This document shows positions 1 to 8,720 of a stretch of 64,000 nt of DNA, piece after piece. Origin of the DNA: Mycobacterium conspicuum (GTDB lineage Bacteria; Actinomycetota; Actinomycetes; Mycobacteriales; Mycobacteriaceae); contig NZ_AP022613.1 of assembly GCF_010730195.1 (NCBI RefSeq), positions 4,216,001 to 4,280,000 on the forward strand, in the 5' to 3' direction. Below the pieces are notes generated by a model that saw only the letters and a list, made by a program, of their open reading frames with translations, had not been told where the DNA came from and did no database searches. The position numbers were made by a program, and so were the translations under genes. Within the stretch, counting starts at the first letter, position 1. Every line of letters starts with the position of its first letter.

Positions 1-394
1 GGAATGCGTGCCGGCGCGACTGCTCCAGCAAGCCCGCCCGGGCATCGACGAGCACGATCACCAGCTGAGCGGTGGACGCGCCGGTCACCATGTTGCGGGT
101 GTACTGGATGTGGCCCGGGGTGTCGGCGATGATGAATTTCCGCTTGGGCGTGGCGAAGTAGCGGTAGGCGACGTCGATCGTGATGCCCTGTTCCCGCTCC
201 GCGCGCAGGCCGTCGGTGACCAGCGCCAGGTCGGTGTAGTCGTGGCCGCGATCCTTGGACGTCCGCTCCACCGCCGCCCACTGGTCGTCCATGACGGCCT
301 TGGAGTCATACAGCAGGCGCCCGATGAGTGTGGACTTGCCGTCGTCGACGGAGCCGGCGGTTGCGAGGCGCAGCAGCGTGGTTGAGGTGGCCAT
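1..394 (-). CDS. cysN: CysN, sulfate adenylyltransferase GTPase subunit (5' part only)
   Basis: Only the first 131 codons are inside the window; the gene continues past base 1. CysN is the GTPase that drives ATP sulfurylase, which makes adenosine 5'-phosphosulfate from sulfate and ATP in sulfur assimilation. The translated N-terminus shows the G1 P-loop AGSVDDGKST (about residues 13-22), the switch region GITIDVAYRYF and the G3 motif DTPGH, as in EF-Tu-like GTPases. The ATG at 394-392 shares one base with the cysD stop (TGATG), so the two are translationally coupled in the usual cysDN operon. In mycobacteria CysN is normally fused to the APS kinase CysC; that part would lie outside the window and cannot be checked. 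Confidence 0.95.
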   Translation of the reverse strand, partial: MATSTTLLRLATAGSVDDGKSTLIGRLLYDSKAVMDDQWAAVERTSKDRGHDYTDLALVTDGLRAEREQGITIDVAYRYFATPKRKFIIADTPGHIQYTRNMVTGASTAQLVIVLVDARAGLLEQSRRHAF

Positions 395-1323
395 CAGAAG
401 TACCCCTGTCGTTTGCGGTCTTCCATGCCGGCCTCCGAGATCCGGTCGTCGGCCCTCGTCGCCCCGCGCTCGGTCAACCGGGACACCGCGGTCTCGGCGA
501 TCACCTCCGATACGGTCGCGGCCGTCGACTCCACACAGCCGGTACAGGTGACGTCGCCGACGGTGCGGAACCGGACCGTCGCCTCGAACACCGGCTCGTC
601 GGCGCGCGGCTGCATGTGCCGGTGCACCGCCAGCAGCATGCCGTCGCGGCGAAACACCTTGCGGCGGTGGGCAAAATAGATCGACGGCAGCTTGACCTTC
701 TCGGCCCCGACGTAGGACCAGATGTCGAACTCGGTCCAGTTGGACAGCGGGAAGACCCGGATGTGCTCGCCCTTGTGGTGGCGCCCGTTGTAGAGATTCC
801 ACAGCTCGGGCCGTTGGGCCTTGGGGTCCCACTGGCCGAACTCGTCGCGGAAGCTGAACACCCGCTCCTTGGCGCGCGCCTTCTCTTCGTCGCGTCGCGC
901 CCCGCCGAATGCCGCGTCGAACTTGTTCTCGCGGATCGCGCGCAACAGCGTCACCGTCTGGATCGGGTTGCGCGACGGGATGGTCTCGACGACCCGGCCG
1001 GCGTCGATGTCCTCCTGCACGGAGGCGACCACCAGACGGACGCCGTGTTCGGCGACCAGTTCGTCGCGGGTGGCGATGACCTCGTCGAAGTTGTGGCCGG
1101 TGTCGACGTGCATCACCGGGAACGGCAGGCGCCCGGGCCGAAACGCCTTGAGCGCCAGGTGCAGCATGACGATGGAGTCCTTGCCGCCCGAGAACAGCAG
1201 CACCGGTCGCTCGAATTCGGCGGCCACCTCGCGAATGATGTGGATGGCCTCGGCCTCCAGCGAGCGCAGATGGCTCAACTCGTATTGGCCGGCCGCGGGG
1301 GCCGCCGTCGCGACGTCGGTCAT
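394..1323 (-). CDS. cysD: CysD, sulfate adenylyltransferase subunit 2
   Basis: A 309-residue ATP-sulfurylase catalytic subunit of the PP-loop (PAPS reductase-like) family; with CysN it forms APS from sulfate. The PP-loop FSGGKDSIVML lies near residues 44-54 and is followed by the HVDTGHNFDEVI segment typical of CysD. Other family blocks are FGGARRDEEKARAKER, with the arginine-rich loop, and the C-terminal CTGCVES. It is the first gene of cysDN and overlaps cysN by one base. The remembered Mtb protein (Rv1285) is slightly longer, so an upstream start is possible, but the ATG at 1323 opens straight into MTDVATAAPAAG and the family domain is complete. The 167-base gap to vapB contains its promoter region; no sulfur-specific operator was recognised. 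Confidence 0.96.
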   Translation of the reverse strand: MTDVATAAPAAGQYELSHLRSLEAEAIHIIREVAAEFERPVLLFSGGKDSIVMLHLALKAFRPGRLPFPVMHVDTGHNFDEVIATRDELVAEHGVRLVVASVQEDIDAGRVVETIPSRNPIQTVTLLRAIRENKFDAAFGGARRDEEKARAKERVFSFRDEFGQWDPKAQRPELWNLYNGRHHKGEHIRVFPLSNWTEFDIWSYVGAEKVKLPSIYFAHRRKVFRRDGMLLAVHRHMQPRADEPVFEATVRFRTVGDVTCTGCVESTAATVSEVIAETAVSRLTERGATRADDRISEAGMEDRKRQGYF

Positions 1324-1447
1324 AAAGTCCTCAGTGATTCCTAGTAAAGTTGGCAGAACTGACCATATTTACAGTCATGACCACTTATGGAACCAGCCGG
1401 GGCTTTCGCTGTCAATCATCTGGCCCCCGCTATTTGCCTGTGATGCA

Positions 1448-1490
1448 CATCAGCATGATGTCATGCGAAGATGCATGATAACATGCGCAT
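1448..1490 (+). promoter_or_regulatory. Putative vapBC operator and leaderless promoter
   Basis: Two perfect inverted repeats lie back to back before vapB: CATCA-GCA-TGATG (1448-1460) and TCATGC-GAAGAT-GCATGA (1461-1478). They are followed at once by TAACAT (1479-1484), a mycobacterial TANNNT -10 match, placed six bases before the vapB ATG at 1491. No Shine-Dalgarno sequence precedes the ATG, so a leaderless transcript starting at or near the ATG is likely. The inverted repeats are in the position where a VapB/FitA-type antitoxin dimer pair would bind for autorepression. Sequence symmetry is observed; binding is inference. Confidence 0.55.
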
Positions 1491-1736
1491 ATGCCCAAAA
1501 CGATTCAGATCAGGGAGATCGACGACGAGGTGTACGCGGCGTTAGTTCGTCGAGCGGCCGAAGAGGGCATCTCGGTGCCGGAGTTGCTGCGGCGAGAGGC
1601 GGTTCGGTTGGCGTCCCGACCGTCGGTCGCCCAGTGGCTGGCGCGGACCGGTCGCCGACGCTCGACCGTGTCCACCGCCGAGGTGCTCGCGACGCTGGAC
1701 GAGTGGCGGGGCGAGTGGCCACATGCTGGTAGTTGA
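1491..1736 (+). CDS. vapB: VapB-type antitoxin
   Basis: An 81-residue antitoxin. The N-terminus MPKTIQIREIDDEVYAALVR followed by RAAEEGISVPELLRRE is a classic ribbon-helix-helix fold of the FitA/VapB type: a short beta strand, then two helices that bind operator DNA as a dimer. The C-terminal third (VAQWLARTGRR to WRGEWPHAGS) is the expected toxin-wrapping tail. The gene overlaps the downstream vapC by 14 bases, the usual arrangement for coupled antitoxin-toxin expression. It has no Shine-Dalgarno sequence and is probably read from a leaderless transcript. The pair sits between cysD and the canA region, where the remembered Mtb order has no toxin-antitoxin genes. Confidence 0.88.
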   Translation: MPKTIQIREIDDEVYAALVRRAAEEGISVPELLRREAVRLASRPSVAQWLARTGRRRSTVSTAEVLATLDEWRGEWPHAGS

Positions 1737-2115
1737 CGCGTCGTGTCTGTTTGAGGTCGTCGCGGACACGCCGCGGGCAAGCCAGATCGCAGCCCGCCTC
1801 GCCGCAGACATCGACCAAGCCGCGCCGCACGTGATCGACGCCGAGGTTTTCGGTGTGATCCGCGCGCAGCACCTGCGCGGGCAGTTGGATGCAACGGCCG
1901 CCGCGCAGGCGGTCGCCGATCTGAAGGACTGGCCAGGCGAACGATTCGGGCACCGCAGACTGCTGGAGCGGGCGTGGCAACTGCGTGACTCAGTACGAGG
2001 ATGGGATGCCTTGTACGTCGCGTTGGCGGAGTCGTTCGATGCGACACTGCTGACATTGGACGCGCGGCTCGCGCGCGCCCACGGGCCAACTTGCCGGATC
2101 GACGTACTCGATTAG
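1723..2115 (+). CDS. vapC: VapC-type PIN-domain ribonuclease toxin
   Basis: A 130-residue single PIN domain, the normal length for VapC. PIN enzymes are metal-dependent ribonucleases that cut tRNA, rRNA or mRNA when freed from antitoxin. Expected acidic residues are visible: the N-terminal VVDAS (Asp5), the DAEVFGVI block near residues 39-46, GWDALYVALA near residue 90 and TLDARLA near residue 112. The start ATG at 1723 lies inside vapB. No truncation or missing acidic residue is seen, so the toxin is probably active. The RNA target cannot be read from sequence. Confidence 0.9.
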   Translation: MLVVDASCLFEVVADTPRASQIAARLAADIDQAAPHVIDAEVFGVIRAQHLRGQLDATAAAQAVADLKDWPGERFGHRRLLERAWQLRDSVRGWDALYVALAESFDATLLTLDARLARAHGPTCRIDVLD

Positions 2116-2207
2116 CCATTTCGACTGCGCCGCGTCGGTTGGACAGATACTGCCAAGTGCCGCCACTGCTCTATCGGCACGGCCCGACGGTGCGAAAGCA
2201 TGGCTGA

Positions 2208-2621
2208 ATGACACAGCCTTCCGGTCTCGCAGTCATCGCGGAATTCCTGCGGCACTCGCCGTTCGTCGTCAAGCTCGGGATAGTCGCCGATCAACTCGCT
2301 GACGACGAGGTCAGGCTGCGGCTGCCATGGGACCCGTCCAACACCACCGTCGGCGACATGGTCCATGGCGGCGCCATCGCGACGCTCGCCGATGTGACCG
2401 TCATGGCGGCGGCCTGGTGTGGTGCGGAGGCGCCCCCCGAGTTCAGGGGCGTGACGGTGTCGATGACCGTGGACTTCATGGCGCCGGCCCGGGCGACCGA
2501 TGTGATCGGCGTGGGCAGGGCGCTGCGGCGGGGGCGGTCGCTGGTCAACTGCGAGGCCGAGATCGTGGACCCGGCCGGGCGCCTGCTGGCCAAGGCGCTG
2601 GCCACCTACAAGCTGGGGTGA
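2208..2621 (+). CDS. Hotdog-fold thioesterase, PaaI/YdiI type
   Basis: A 137-residue protein with the hotdog thioesterase signature VHGGAIATLADV (around residues 49-60), where the HGG turn and the acidic residue on the central helix form the acyl-CoA hydrolysis site. The strand pattern VTVSMTVDFMAPAR and the C-terminal GRLLAKALATYKLG also fit the PaaI/YdiI group. Such enzymes hydrolyse acyl- or aryl-CoA thioesters; the substrate here is unknown. It starts 92 bases after vapC and converges on canA with a 10-base gap. A full catalytic domain with no signal peptide suggests a cytoplasmic housekeeping or detoxification role. Confidence 0.85.
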   Translation: MTQPSGLAVIAEFLRHSPFVVKLGIVADQLADDEVRLRLPWDPSNTTVGDMVHGGAIATLADVTVMAAAWCGAEAPPEFRGVTVSMTVDFMAPARATDVIGVGRALRRGRSLVNCEAEIVDPAGRLLAKALATYKLG

Positions 2622-2631
2622 GGGCTCGCGG

Positions 2632-3123
2632 TTAGAGGGTGACCTCGACGAGCTTGCCGGTGGCGACGTCGAAGTAGAAGCCGCGCAACGACACATGCTT
2701 GGTGACGAACGGGCTGTTCTCGATGCGGCGCAGCGACTGCCGCACGTCGGCCTCGACGTCGGGGAACGCCTCGGGCGCCCACGGCGGCTTGATGCCGGTC
2801 TCGTCCTGGATGTCGCGCTTGAAGGCGTCGTCGGTGAAAGTCAGCATTCCGCAGTCGCTGTGGTGGATCAGGATGATCTCCCGCGTGCCCAGCAGGCGCT
2901 GGCTGATGGCCAGCGAACGGATCACGTCGTCGGTGATCACCCCGCCGGCGTTGCGGATGACGTGCGCCTCGCCCTCGTTGAGGCCGAGCATGCGGTAGAC
3001 ATCGAGCCGGGCGTCCATGCACGCGACGACCGCGACGTGCTTGCTCGGCGGCATGGGTAGTGGCCCGCTGAAGTTGCTCGCGTATTGGACGTTGTTGGCC
3101 AGGTAGTCCTCGGTAACCGTCAC
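2632..3123 (-). CDS. canA: Beta-class carbonic anhydrase CanA
   Basis: A 163-residue beta-carbonic anhydrase, interconverting CO2 and bicarbonate in the cytoplasm. Zinc and catalytic residues are in place: CMDAR (Cys35, Asp37, Arg39) and HHSDCGM (His88, Cys91). These match the layout of Mtb Rv1284 and so does the length if the GTG at 3123 is used, giving VTVTEDYLANN at the N-terminus. An in-frame ATG at 3159 would add 12 residues that look like leader sequence, so the GTG start is preferred. The gene is divergent from oppB with a 104-base intergenic region and convergent with the thioesterase gene. Confidence 0.95.
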   Translation of the reverse strand: MTVTEDYLANNVQYASNFSGPLPMPPSKHVAVVACMDARLDVYRMLGLNEGEAHVIRNAGGVITDDVIRSLAISQRLLGTREIILIHHSDCGMLTFTDDAFKRDIQDETGIKPPWAPEAFPDVEADVRQSLRRIENSPFVTKHVSLRGFYFDVATGKLVEVTL

Positions 3124-3227
3124 GCCGTGGATTTTAGTGACGGAGTGCTCGGATTTCACCGGTGCGAATCAGCCCGATTTCTACCGAATCGTTAACCTGT
3201 CCCAATGCGGCAGCACCGTGGTGAGGC

Positions 3228-4205
3228 ATGATCCGTTTCCTGGCCCGCCGGTTCCTCAACTACCTCGTGCTGCTGGTGCTGGCATCGTTTCTGACGTTTT
3301 GCCTGGCCTCGCTGACTTTTCACCCGTTGGACAGCTACGTCCAGCGGCACCCGACACCCACCAAGGAGCTGATTCACGCCAAGGCCGTTGCGCTTGGCTT
3401 GGACAAACCCATACCGATTCGGTACGCGAAATGGGTCAGCGGCGTCGCGCACGGCGACTTCGGCACGACGGTCACCGGTCACCCGGTGTCGCGGGAGCTG
3501 TGGCACCGGATCGGGATCAGCCTGCGGCTGGTGGTGACCGGCTCGGTGCTGGGCACCGTCATCGGCGTCATCGTGGGGGCCTGGGGGGCCATCCGGCAGT
3601 ACCGGCTCAGCGACCGCGTCATCACCGTGCTGGCGTTGATCACCCTGAGCATTCCGTCGTTCGTGCTGGCCAGCATGCTGATCCTGGTCGCGCTGCGGCT
3701 CAACACCTGGACCGGGGTCCGGGTGTTCCTCTACACCGGTGAGACCTCACCGATTCCGCCCGGCGGGGTGTGGGATCACTTTGTCGACCGCGTGCAGCAC
3801 CTGATACTGCCGACGCTGACCTTGGCGCTGGGCGCGATCGCCAGCTTCAGCCGCTACCAGCGCAACGCCATGCTGGACGTGCTGGGCGAGGATTTCATCC
3901 GGACCGCGCGGGCCAAGGGCCTGACCCGGCGGCGTGCGCTGTTCAAACACGGCCTGCGCACGGCGCTTATTCCGCTGGCCACGCTGTTCGCCTACGGGCT
4001 GAGCGGGCTGGTGGTGGGCGCGATCTTCGTCGAGAAGATCTTCGGCTGGCACGGGATGGGCGAGTGGGTGATCTTGGGCATCTCCACGCAGGACACCAAC
4101 GTCGTCGCGGCCATCACCCTGTTCACCGCGTCGGTGATCCTGCTCGCCGGGCTGTTGTCCGACGTGTTCTACGCGGTGCTGGATCCGAGGGTGCGGGTGA
4201 CGTGA
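3228..4205 (+). CDS. oppB: OppB-like peptide ABC transporter permease
   Basis: A 325-residue inner-membrane permease of the DppB/OppB family and first gene of a four-gene importer. It has the typical N-terminal MIRFLARRFLNYLVLLVLASFLTF-type membrane segment, a periplasmic loop, then five more hydrophobic segments. The EAA-type coupling loop DFIRTARAKGLTRRRALFKH at about residues 222-241 contacts the ATPase. A Shine-Dalgarno-like GGTGAGG lies just before the ATG. The stop overlaps the oppC GTG start by four bases (GTGA at 4202-4205). This corresponds to Mtb Rv1283c. The substrate is probably oligopeptides, by family and by the lipoprotein partner, but is not proven. Confidence 0.94.
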   Translation: MIRFLARRFLNYLVLLVLASFLTFCLASLTFHPLDSYVQRHPTPTKELIHAKAVALGLDKPIPIRYAKWVSGVAHGDFGTTVTGHPVSRELWHRIGISLRLVVTGSVLGTVIGVIVGAWGAIRQYRLSDRVITVLALITLSIPSFVLASMLILVALRLNTWTGVRVFLYTGETSPIPPGGVWDHFVDRVQHLILPTLTLALGAIASFSRYQRNAMLDVLGEDFIRTARAKGLTRRRALFKHGLRTALIPLATLFAYGLSGLVVGAIFVEKIFGWHGMGEWVILGISTQDTNVVAAITLFTASVILLAGLLSDVFYAVLDPRVRVT

Positions 4206-5128
4206 CGGTTGCGGAGCCCGCCCGGTCCAGCGTCGACCCGGCCGCCTTCACGTCGCGACGAAACCTGTTGCTACGCAGGTTCGTTCGCAACAAGCCAGCG
4301 GTGGTGGCGGTGGTGCTGCTGGTTGTCGGCTTTGTCGGCTGCTACGCGTTGCCGGCGCTGCTCCCCTACGACTACAACCACCTCGACTACGGCGCGCTGC
4401 TGCAGCCCCCGTCGTCGCGACATTGGTTCGGCACCAACGCGCTCGGCCAGGACCTGTTGGCCCGGACCCTGCGCGGCATGCAGAAGTCGATGCTGATCGG
4501 GGTCTGTGTGGCGCTGATCTCGACCAGCATCGCCGCCACCGTCGGATCGGTCGCGGGCTACTTCGGCGGTTGGCGCGATAGGGCACTGATGTGGCTGGTG
4601 GACCTGCTGCTGGTGGTGCCGAGCTTCTTGCTGATCGTCATCGTCACGCCCCGCACCAGGGGGTCGGGCAGCATCCTGTGGCTCATCGTGCTGCTCGCGG
4701 CGTTCGGCTGGATGGTCAGCTCCCGAATGGTGCGCGGCTTGACCATGAGCCTGCGCGAGCGCGAATTCGTCCGTGCGGCAAGGTATATGGGGGTACCCAG
4801 CCGTCGCATCATCGTGCAGCACATCGTGCCCAATGTCGCGTCGATCCTTATCATCGACGCGACGCTCAACGTCGGATTCGCGATCCTGGCCGAAACCGGT
4901 TTGAGCTTTTTGGGATTCGGTGTTCAGCCGCCCGACGTGTCGTTGGGGACGCTGATCGCCGACGGCACTCCGTCGGCGACCACGTTCCCGTGGGTCTTCC
5001 TGTTCCCGGCCGGCGCGCTGGTGCTGATCGTGTTGTGCGCCAACCTCGCCGGTGACGGGCTGCGCGACGCGTTCGACCCGCGCAGCAAGCCGCGCCGCCG
5101 TCAGGTCACGAAGCGTGAGCTCAAGTGA
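4202..5128 (+). CDS. oppC: OppC-like peptide ABC transporter permease
   Basis: A 308-residue permease that pairs with OppB. It begins at a GTG overlapping the oppB stop by four bases; an open frame extends upstream inside oppB, but that part reads as out-of-frame oppB sequence. The N-terminal cytoplasmic segment is followed by RRFVRNKPAVVAVVLLVVG (first membrane helix), the conserved HWFGTNALGQDLLARTLRG block of DppC/OppC proteins and the coupling loop EFVRAARYMGVPSRRIIVQH. The C-terminal sequence has GLSFLGFGVQPPDVSLGTLI, also family-typical. It ends with a second GTGA overlap into oppD. This matches Mtb Rv1282c. Confidence 0.94.
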   Translation: MTVAEPARSSVDPAAFTSRRNLLLRRFVRNKPAVVAVVLLVVGFVGCYALPALLPYDYNHLDYGALLQPPSSRHWFGTNALGQDLLARTLRGMQKSMLIGVCVALISTSIAATVGSVAGYFGGWRDRALMWLVDLLLVVPSFLLIVIVTPRTRGSGSILWLIVLLAAFGWMVSSRMVRGLTMSLREREFVRAARYMGVPSRRIIVQHIVPNVASILIIDATLNVGFAILAETGLSFLGFGVQPPDVSLGTLIADGTPSATTFPWVFLFPAGALVLIVLCANLAGDGLRDAFDPRSKPRRRQVTKRELK

Positions 5129-6963
5129 CGGCGCTGCTAGAGGTGACGGATCTCAACGTCACCTTCGACACGGGTGACTTCGCGGTGTCGGCCGTGCGCG
5201 GCACCACGTACCACATCGATCCGGGCGAGGTCGTCGCCATCGTCGGCGAATCCGGTTCGGGCAAAAGCACTGCCGCGATGGCCATCATCGGGCTGTTGCC
5301 CGAATACGCCGACGTTTCGGGCTCGGTGCGGTTGAAAGGCCAAGAGCTGCTCGGGCTGTCCGACCAGGCGTTGTCTCGGATCCGCGGCAGGTCGATCGGC
5401 ACCATATTCCAGGACCCGATGTCGGCGCTGACGCCCGTGTACACCATCGGCGACCAGATCGCCGAAGCCATTCGGGTGCACAACCCCTCCGTGCGCCGGG
5501 CGGATGCGCGCCGGCGCGCCGTCGAGCTGCTCGAGCTGGTCGGAATCGGGCAGGCTTCGGCCCGCGCCAAGGCTTTTCCGCACGAGCTGTCCGGCGGCGA
5601 GCGCCAACGGGTGGTGATCGCGATCGCGATCGCCAACGATCCCGACCTGCTGATCTGCGACGAACCGACGACCGCCTTGGACGTGACGGTGCAGGCCCAG
5701 ATCCTCGATGTGCTGCGCACCGCGCGCGACGTCACCGGCGCGGGGGTGCTGATCATCACCCACGACCTGGGGGTGGTGTCGGAGTTCGCCGACCGGGCGA
5801 TGGTCATGTACGCCGGGCGCGGCGTCGAAATCGCCACCGTGCCAGATCTTTACCGCGACCGGCGGATGCCCTATACCGTCGGCCTGTTGGGATCGGTGCC
5901 GCGCCTGGACGCGCCGCAGGGCACGCGGTTGATTCCGATCCCGGGCGCGCCGCCGACGATGTCGTCGTTCTCGCCGGGCGGGTGCCCGTTCGCCCCCCGC
6001 TGTCCGTTGGTGATCGATGAATGCCGTTCGGCGGAGCCCGATCTCGTCTCCGTTGGTGAGGGCCACTGGGCGGCATGCATCCGCACGGATGATGTGGCGG
6101 GACGCAGCGCAGCCGAAATCTTCGGTGTATCAACGCAACCGGACGCGGTCGATGCTGCGGGATCGGCCGAGCTGGTGCTGCGGGTGTCCGACCTTTCCAA
6201 GACCTACCCGCTGACCAAGGGCGCGGTGTTTCGCAGGCGCGTCGGCGAAGTGCGGGCGGTCGACCGGATCAGCTTCACCCTGGAGCAGGGCCGGACATTG
6301 GGCATCGTCGGGGAGTCCGGTTCGGGAAAATCCACCACGCTGAGCCAGATACTCGAGCTCGCCAAACCACAGTCCGGTTCCATCGAGATCCTCGGGTTTG
6401 ACGTCGCCGCTCTCGACCGCGCCGCCCGGCGGCGGCTGCGCACCGAAGTGCAGGTGGTGTTCCAAGACCCCGTCGCCTCCTTGGATCCCCGCCTTCCGGT
6501 GTTCGACATCATCTCGGAACCGTTGGCCGCCAATGGGTTTGATCGATCGCGGCGCGAGGAGCGGGTCGGCGAGCTGTTGGCGATCGTCGGCCTGGACCGC
6601 GCCGACGCCAGCCGCTACCCCGCCGAGTTCTCGGGTGGACAAAAGCAGCGGATCGGCATCGCGCGGGCGCTGGCGCTGCGGCCGAAGATTCTCGCGCTCG
6701 ATGAGCCGGTGTCGGCGCTCGACGTGTCGATTCAGGCGGGCATCATCAATCTGCTGCTGGATTTGCAGGCCCAGTTCGGATTGTCGTATCTGTTTGTGTC
6801 GCATGACCTTTCGGTGGTCAAGCACCTGGCGCACCGGGTGGCGGTGATGTACCGGGGCGTGATTGTCGAGCAGGGCGAGGGGGATCAGGTGTTCGTCGAT
6901 CCGCAGCACGAGTACACGCGGCGACTGCTGGCCGCCGTTCCAAGGGCGCGGGCCGATGGCTAA
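5125..6963 (+). CDS. oppD: OppD-like dual ABC ATPase of the peptide importer
   Basis: A 612-residue protein with two complete ABC ATPase domains, equal to a fused OppD-OppF. Domain 1 (about residues 1-320) has Walker A GESGSGKST, signature LSGGERQR, Walker B LLICDEPTTALD and the OppD-type cysteine-rich tail CPFAPRCPLVIDEC. Domain 2 (about 345-612) has Walker A GESGSGKST, signature FSGGQKQRIGIARALA and Walker B ILALDEPVSALD. Both sites look competent. It starts at a GTG that overlaps the oppC stop by four bases and its stop overlaps the start of oppA by eight bases, so all four genes form one translationally coupled operon. It corresponds to Mtb Rv1281c. Confidence 0.95.
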   Translation: MTALLEVTDLNVTFDTGDFAVSAVRGTTYHIDPGEVVAIVGESGSGKSTAAMAIIGLLPEYADVSGSVRLKGQELLGLSDQALSRIRGRSIGTIFQDPMSALTPVYTIGDQIAEAIRVHNPSVRRADARRRAVELLELVGIGQASARAKAFPHELSGGERQRVVIAIAIANDPDLLICDEPTTALDVTVQAQILDVLRTARDVTGAGVLIITHDLGVVSEFADRAMVMYAGRGVEIATVPDLYRDRRMPYTVGLLGSVPRLDAPQGTRLIPIPGAPPTMSSFSPGGCPFAPRCPLVIDECRSAEPDLVSVGEGHWAACIRTDDVAGRSAAEIFGVSTQPDAVDAAGSAELVLRVSDLSKTYPLTKGAVFRRRVGEVRAVDRISFTLEQGRTLGIVGESGSGKSTTLSQILELAKPQSGSIEILGFDVAALDRAARRRLRTEVQVVFQDPVASLDPRLPVFDIISEPLAANGFDRSRREERVGELLAIVGLDRADASRYPAEFSGGQKQRIGIARALALRPKILALDEPVSALDVSIQAGIINLLLDLQAQFGLSYLFVSHDLSVVKHLAHRVAVMYRGVIVEQGEGDQVFVDPQHEYTRRLLAAVPRARADG

Positions 6964-8611
6964 CATCGTCCGGCTGCTGGCGCTTTTCGTTGTCGTCGTG
7001 ATCGGCGGCTGCTCGAGCGGGTACGAGGACCTTCCGGATCCGCACGCAGCGCGCGTCGGCAGCACCAGCGACATCAATCCGCAGGACCCGGCGACCCTGC
7101 GCGACGGCGGCGACCTGCGGTTGGCGCTGTCGTCGTTCCCGGACAACTTCAACACCTTCAATATCGACGGCAACACCGCCGACACCGGAGACGTCATCTC
7201 GCCGACGCTCCCGGGGGCGTTCAAAACCCAGGCCGACGGGTCGCTGAAACTCAACACCGACTACTTCACGGGCGCCGAGCTGACCGGCACCAACCCGCAA
7301 GTCGCCACCTTCACCATCAATCCGAAGGCAACCTGGACCGACGGGTCCCCGCTCACCTGGGAGGACCTCAAGTCGCTGGTCGACGCGTGCAGTGGGCGCG
7401 ACAAGCGATTCTTGATCGCCAGCAAAGCCGGTTTCGATCACGTGAAATCGGTGACCCGCGGCGTCGACGATCGTCAGGCTGTGGTGACCTTTTCCGAGCC
7501 GTACGCCGAGTGGCAAGCGATGTTCGCCGGCGGATTGCAGCCGCGCAGCATGACCGCGAATCCCGAGGTGTTCAACAAGGGGCAGCTCGAGGGGCCCGGA
7601 CCGTCAGCCGGGCCGTTCGTCGTGTCGCGCATCGACCGGCCCGCTCAGCGGATCGTGCTCACCCGCAATCCGCGTTGGTGGGGCCGCACGCCGCGGCTGA
7701 ACTCCATCACGTTTTTGGTTCTCGATCCGTCCGCCGTCATACCCGCCTTACGGAACAAGGACATTGACGCCGCCGGTGTGGGCTCCCTCGACGACATGGT
7801 CACCGCGCAGCGCACCGCCGGAATCGTGATCCGGCGCGCCCCGACGCCGACCTGGGCGCACTTCACCTTCAACGGCGCGCCCGGATCCATCATGGCCGAC
7901 GAGCGGATGCGACTGGCGATTTGCCGCGGCATCGACCGCCGCGCCATCGTCAATGTCGTGCAGCACGGCTTGACCAATCACCCGGCGCCGCTGAACAACC
8001 ACGTCTACGTCGCGGGTCAGCTGGGCTACCAAAACAACAGCGCGCCAGCCGATTACAACCCCTCGCAGGCGGGCCGTGACCTAGACGCGATGGGCTGGAA
8101 ACTCAACGGATCATGGCGATTCAAGGATGGCCGGCCGCTGGTGGTTCGCGACGTCTTCTTCGATGCGCCATCGAACCGGCAGGTCGCTCTGGTCGCCCAG
8201 CAAAACCTGGCGCAGATCGGGGTGAAGCTTCAGCTGGATCCAAAGTCCGGCAACGGTTTCTTCAGTCAGTACATCGCCCCCGGCGACTTCGACATCACGC
8301 AATTCAGTTGGGTGGGTGCCGCTTTCCCGCTGTCGGCGTTGCCGCAGATTTACGCGTCCGACGGCGACAGCAATTTCGGCAAGATCGGGAGCCCCGAGAT
8401 TGATGCCAAGATCAACCAGACGCTGTCCGAGCTGAATCCGGACAAGGCGCGGGCGCTAGCCAACGAGGTCGACGCGATGCTCTGGCAGGAGGGCTTCAAC
8501 CTGCCGCTGTTCCAGTCGCCCGGGAACCGGGCGGTGCGCCGCGATCTGGCCAACTACGGCGCCTTTGGGCTGGCAGATGTGGATTACACGGCTATCGGGT
8601 TCATGCGGTAG
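6956..8611 (+). CDS. oppA: OppA-like substrate-binding lipoprotein
   Basis: A 551-residue extracytoplasmic solute-binding protein (SBP family 5). The ATG at 6956 gives a short signal peptide with hydrophobic core LLALFVVVVIGG and a lipobox cysteine at residue 19 (IGGC), so the mature protein should be lipid-anchored. Family features include FTINPKATWTDGSPLTWEDL in the N-terminal lobe and WWGRTPRLNSITF in the middle. An upstream in-frame start would lie deep in oppD and lose the signal peptide, so it is rejected. It is the last gene of the opp operon, matching Mtb Rv1280c, though about 40 residues shorter than I recall for that protein. Downstream lies the repeat array. Confidence 0.93.
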   Translation: MANIVRLLALFVVVVIGGCSSGYEDLPDPHAARVGSTSDINPQDPATLRDGGDLRLALSSFPDNFNTFNIDGNTADTGDVISPTLPGAFKTQADGSLKLNTDYFTGAELTGTNPQVATFTINPKATWTDGSPLTWEDLKSLVDACSGRDKRFLIASKAGFDHVKSVTRGVDDRQAVVTFSEPYAEWQAMFAGGLQPRSMTANPEVFNKGQLEGPGPSAGPFVVSRIDRPAQRIVLTRNPRWWGRTPRLNSITFLVLDPSAVIPALRNKDIDAAGVGSLDDMVTAQRTAGIVIRRAPTPTWAHFTFNGAPGSIMADERMRLAICRGIDRRAIVNVVQHGLTNHPAPLNNHVYVAGQLGYQNNSAPADYNPSQAGRDLDAMGWKLNGSWRFKDGRPLVVRDVFFDAPSNRQVALVAQQNLAQIGVKLQLDPKSGNGFFSQYIAPGDFDITQFSWVGAAFPLSALPQIYASDGDSNFGKIGSPEIDAKINQTLSELNPDKARALANEVDAMLWQEGFNLPLFQSPGNRAVRRDLANYGAFGLADVDYTAIGFMR

Positions 8612-8720
8612 TCACTTCTGCCACATGCGTCTCTGGGCAGAAGGACTTAGTGTTTTGTCCACCTCTGAGCGACAACTGCGGTTCCGCGTGTGGGGGTTGG
8701 GATTTGAGTGTGCGCTTGTG

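Noticed and set aside
1324..1447. A sulfur- or SAM-responsive riboswitch upstream of cysD
   Set aside because: No conserved riboswitch core or convincing stem set was found in these bases.
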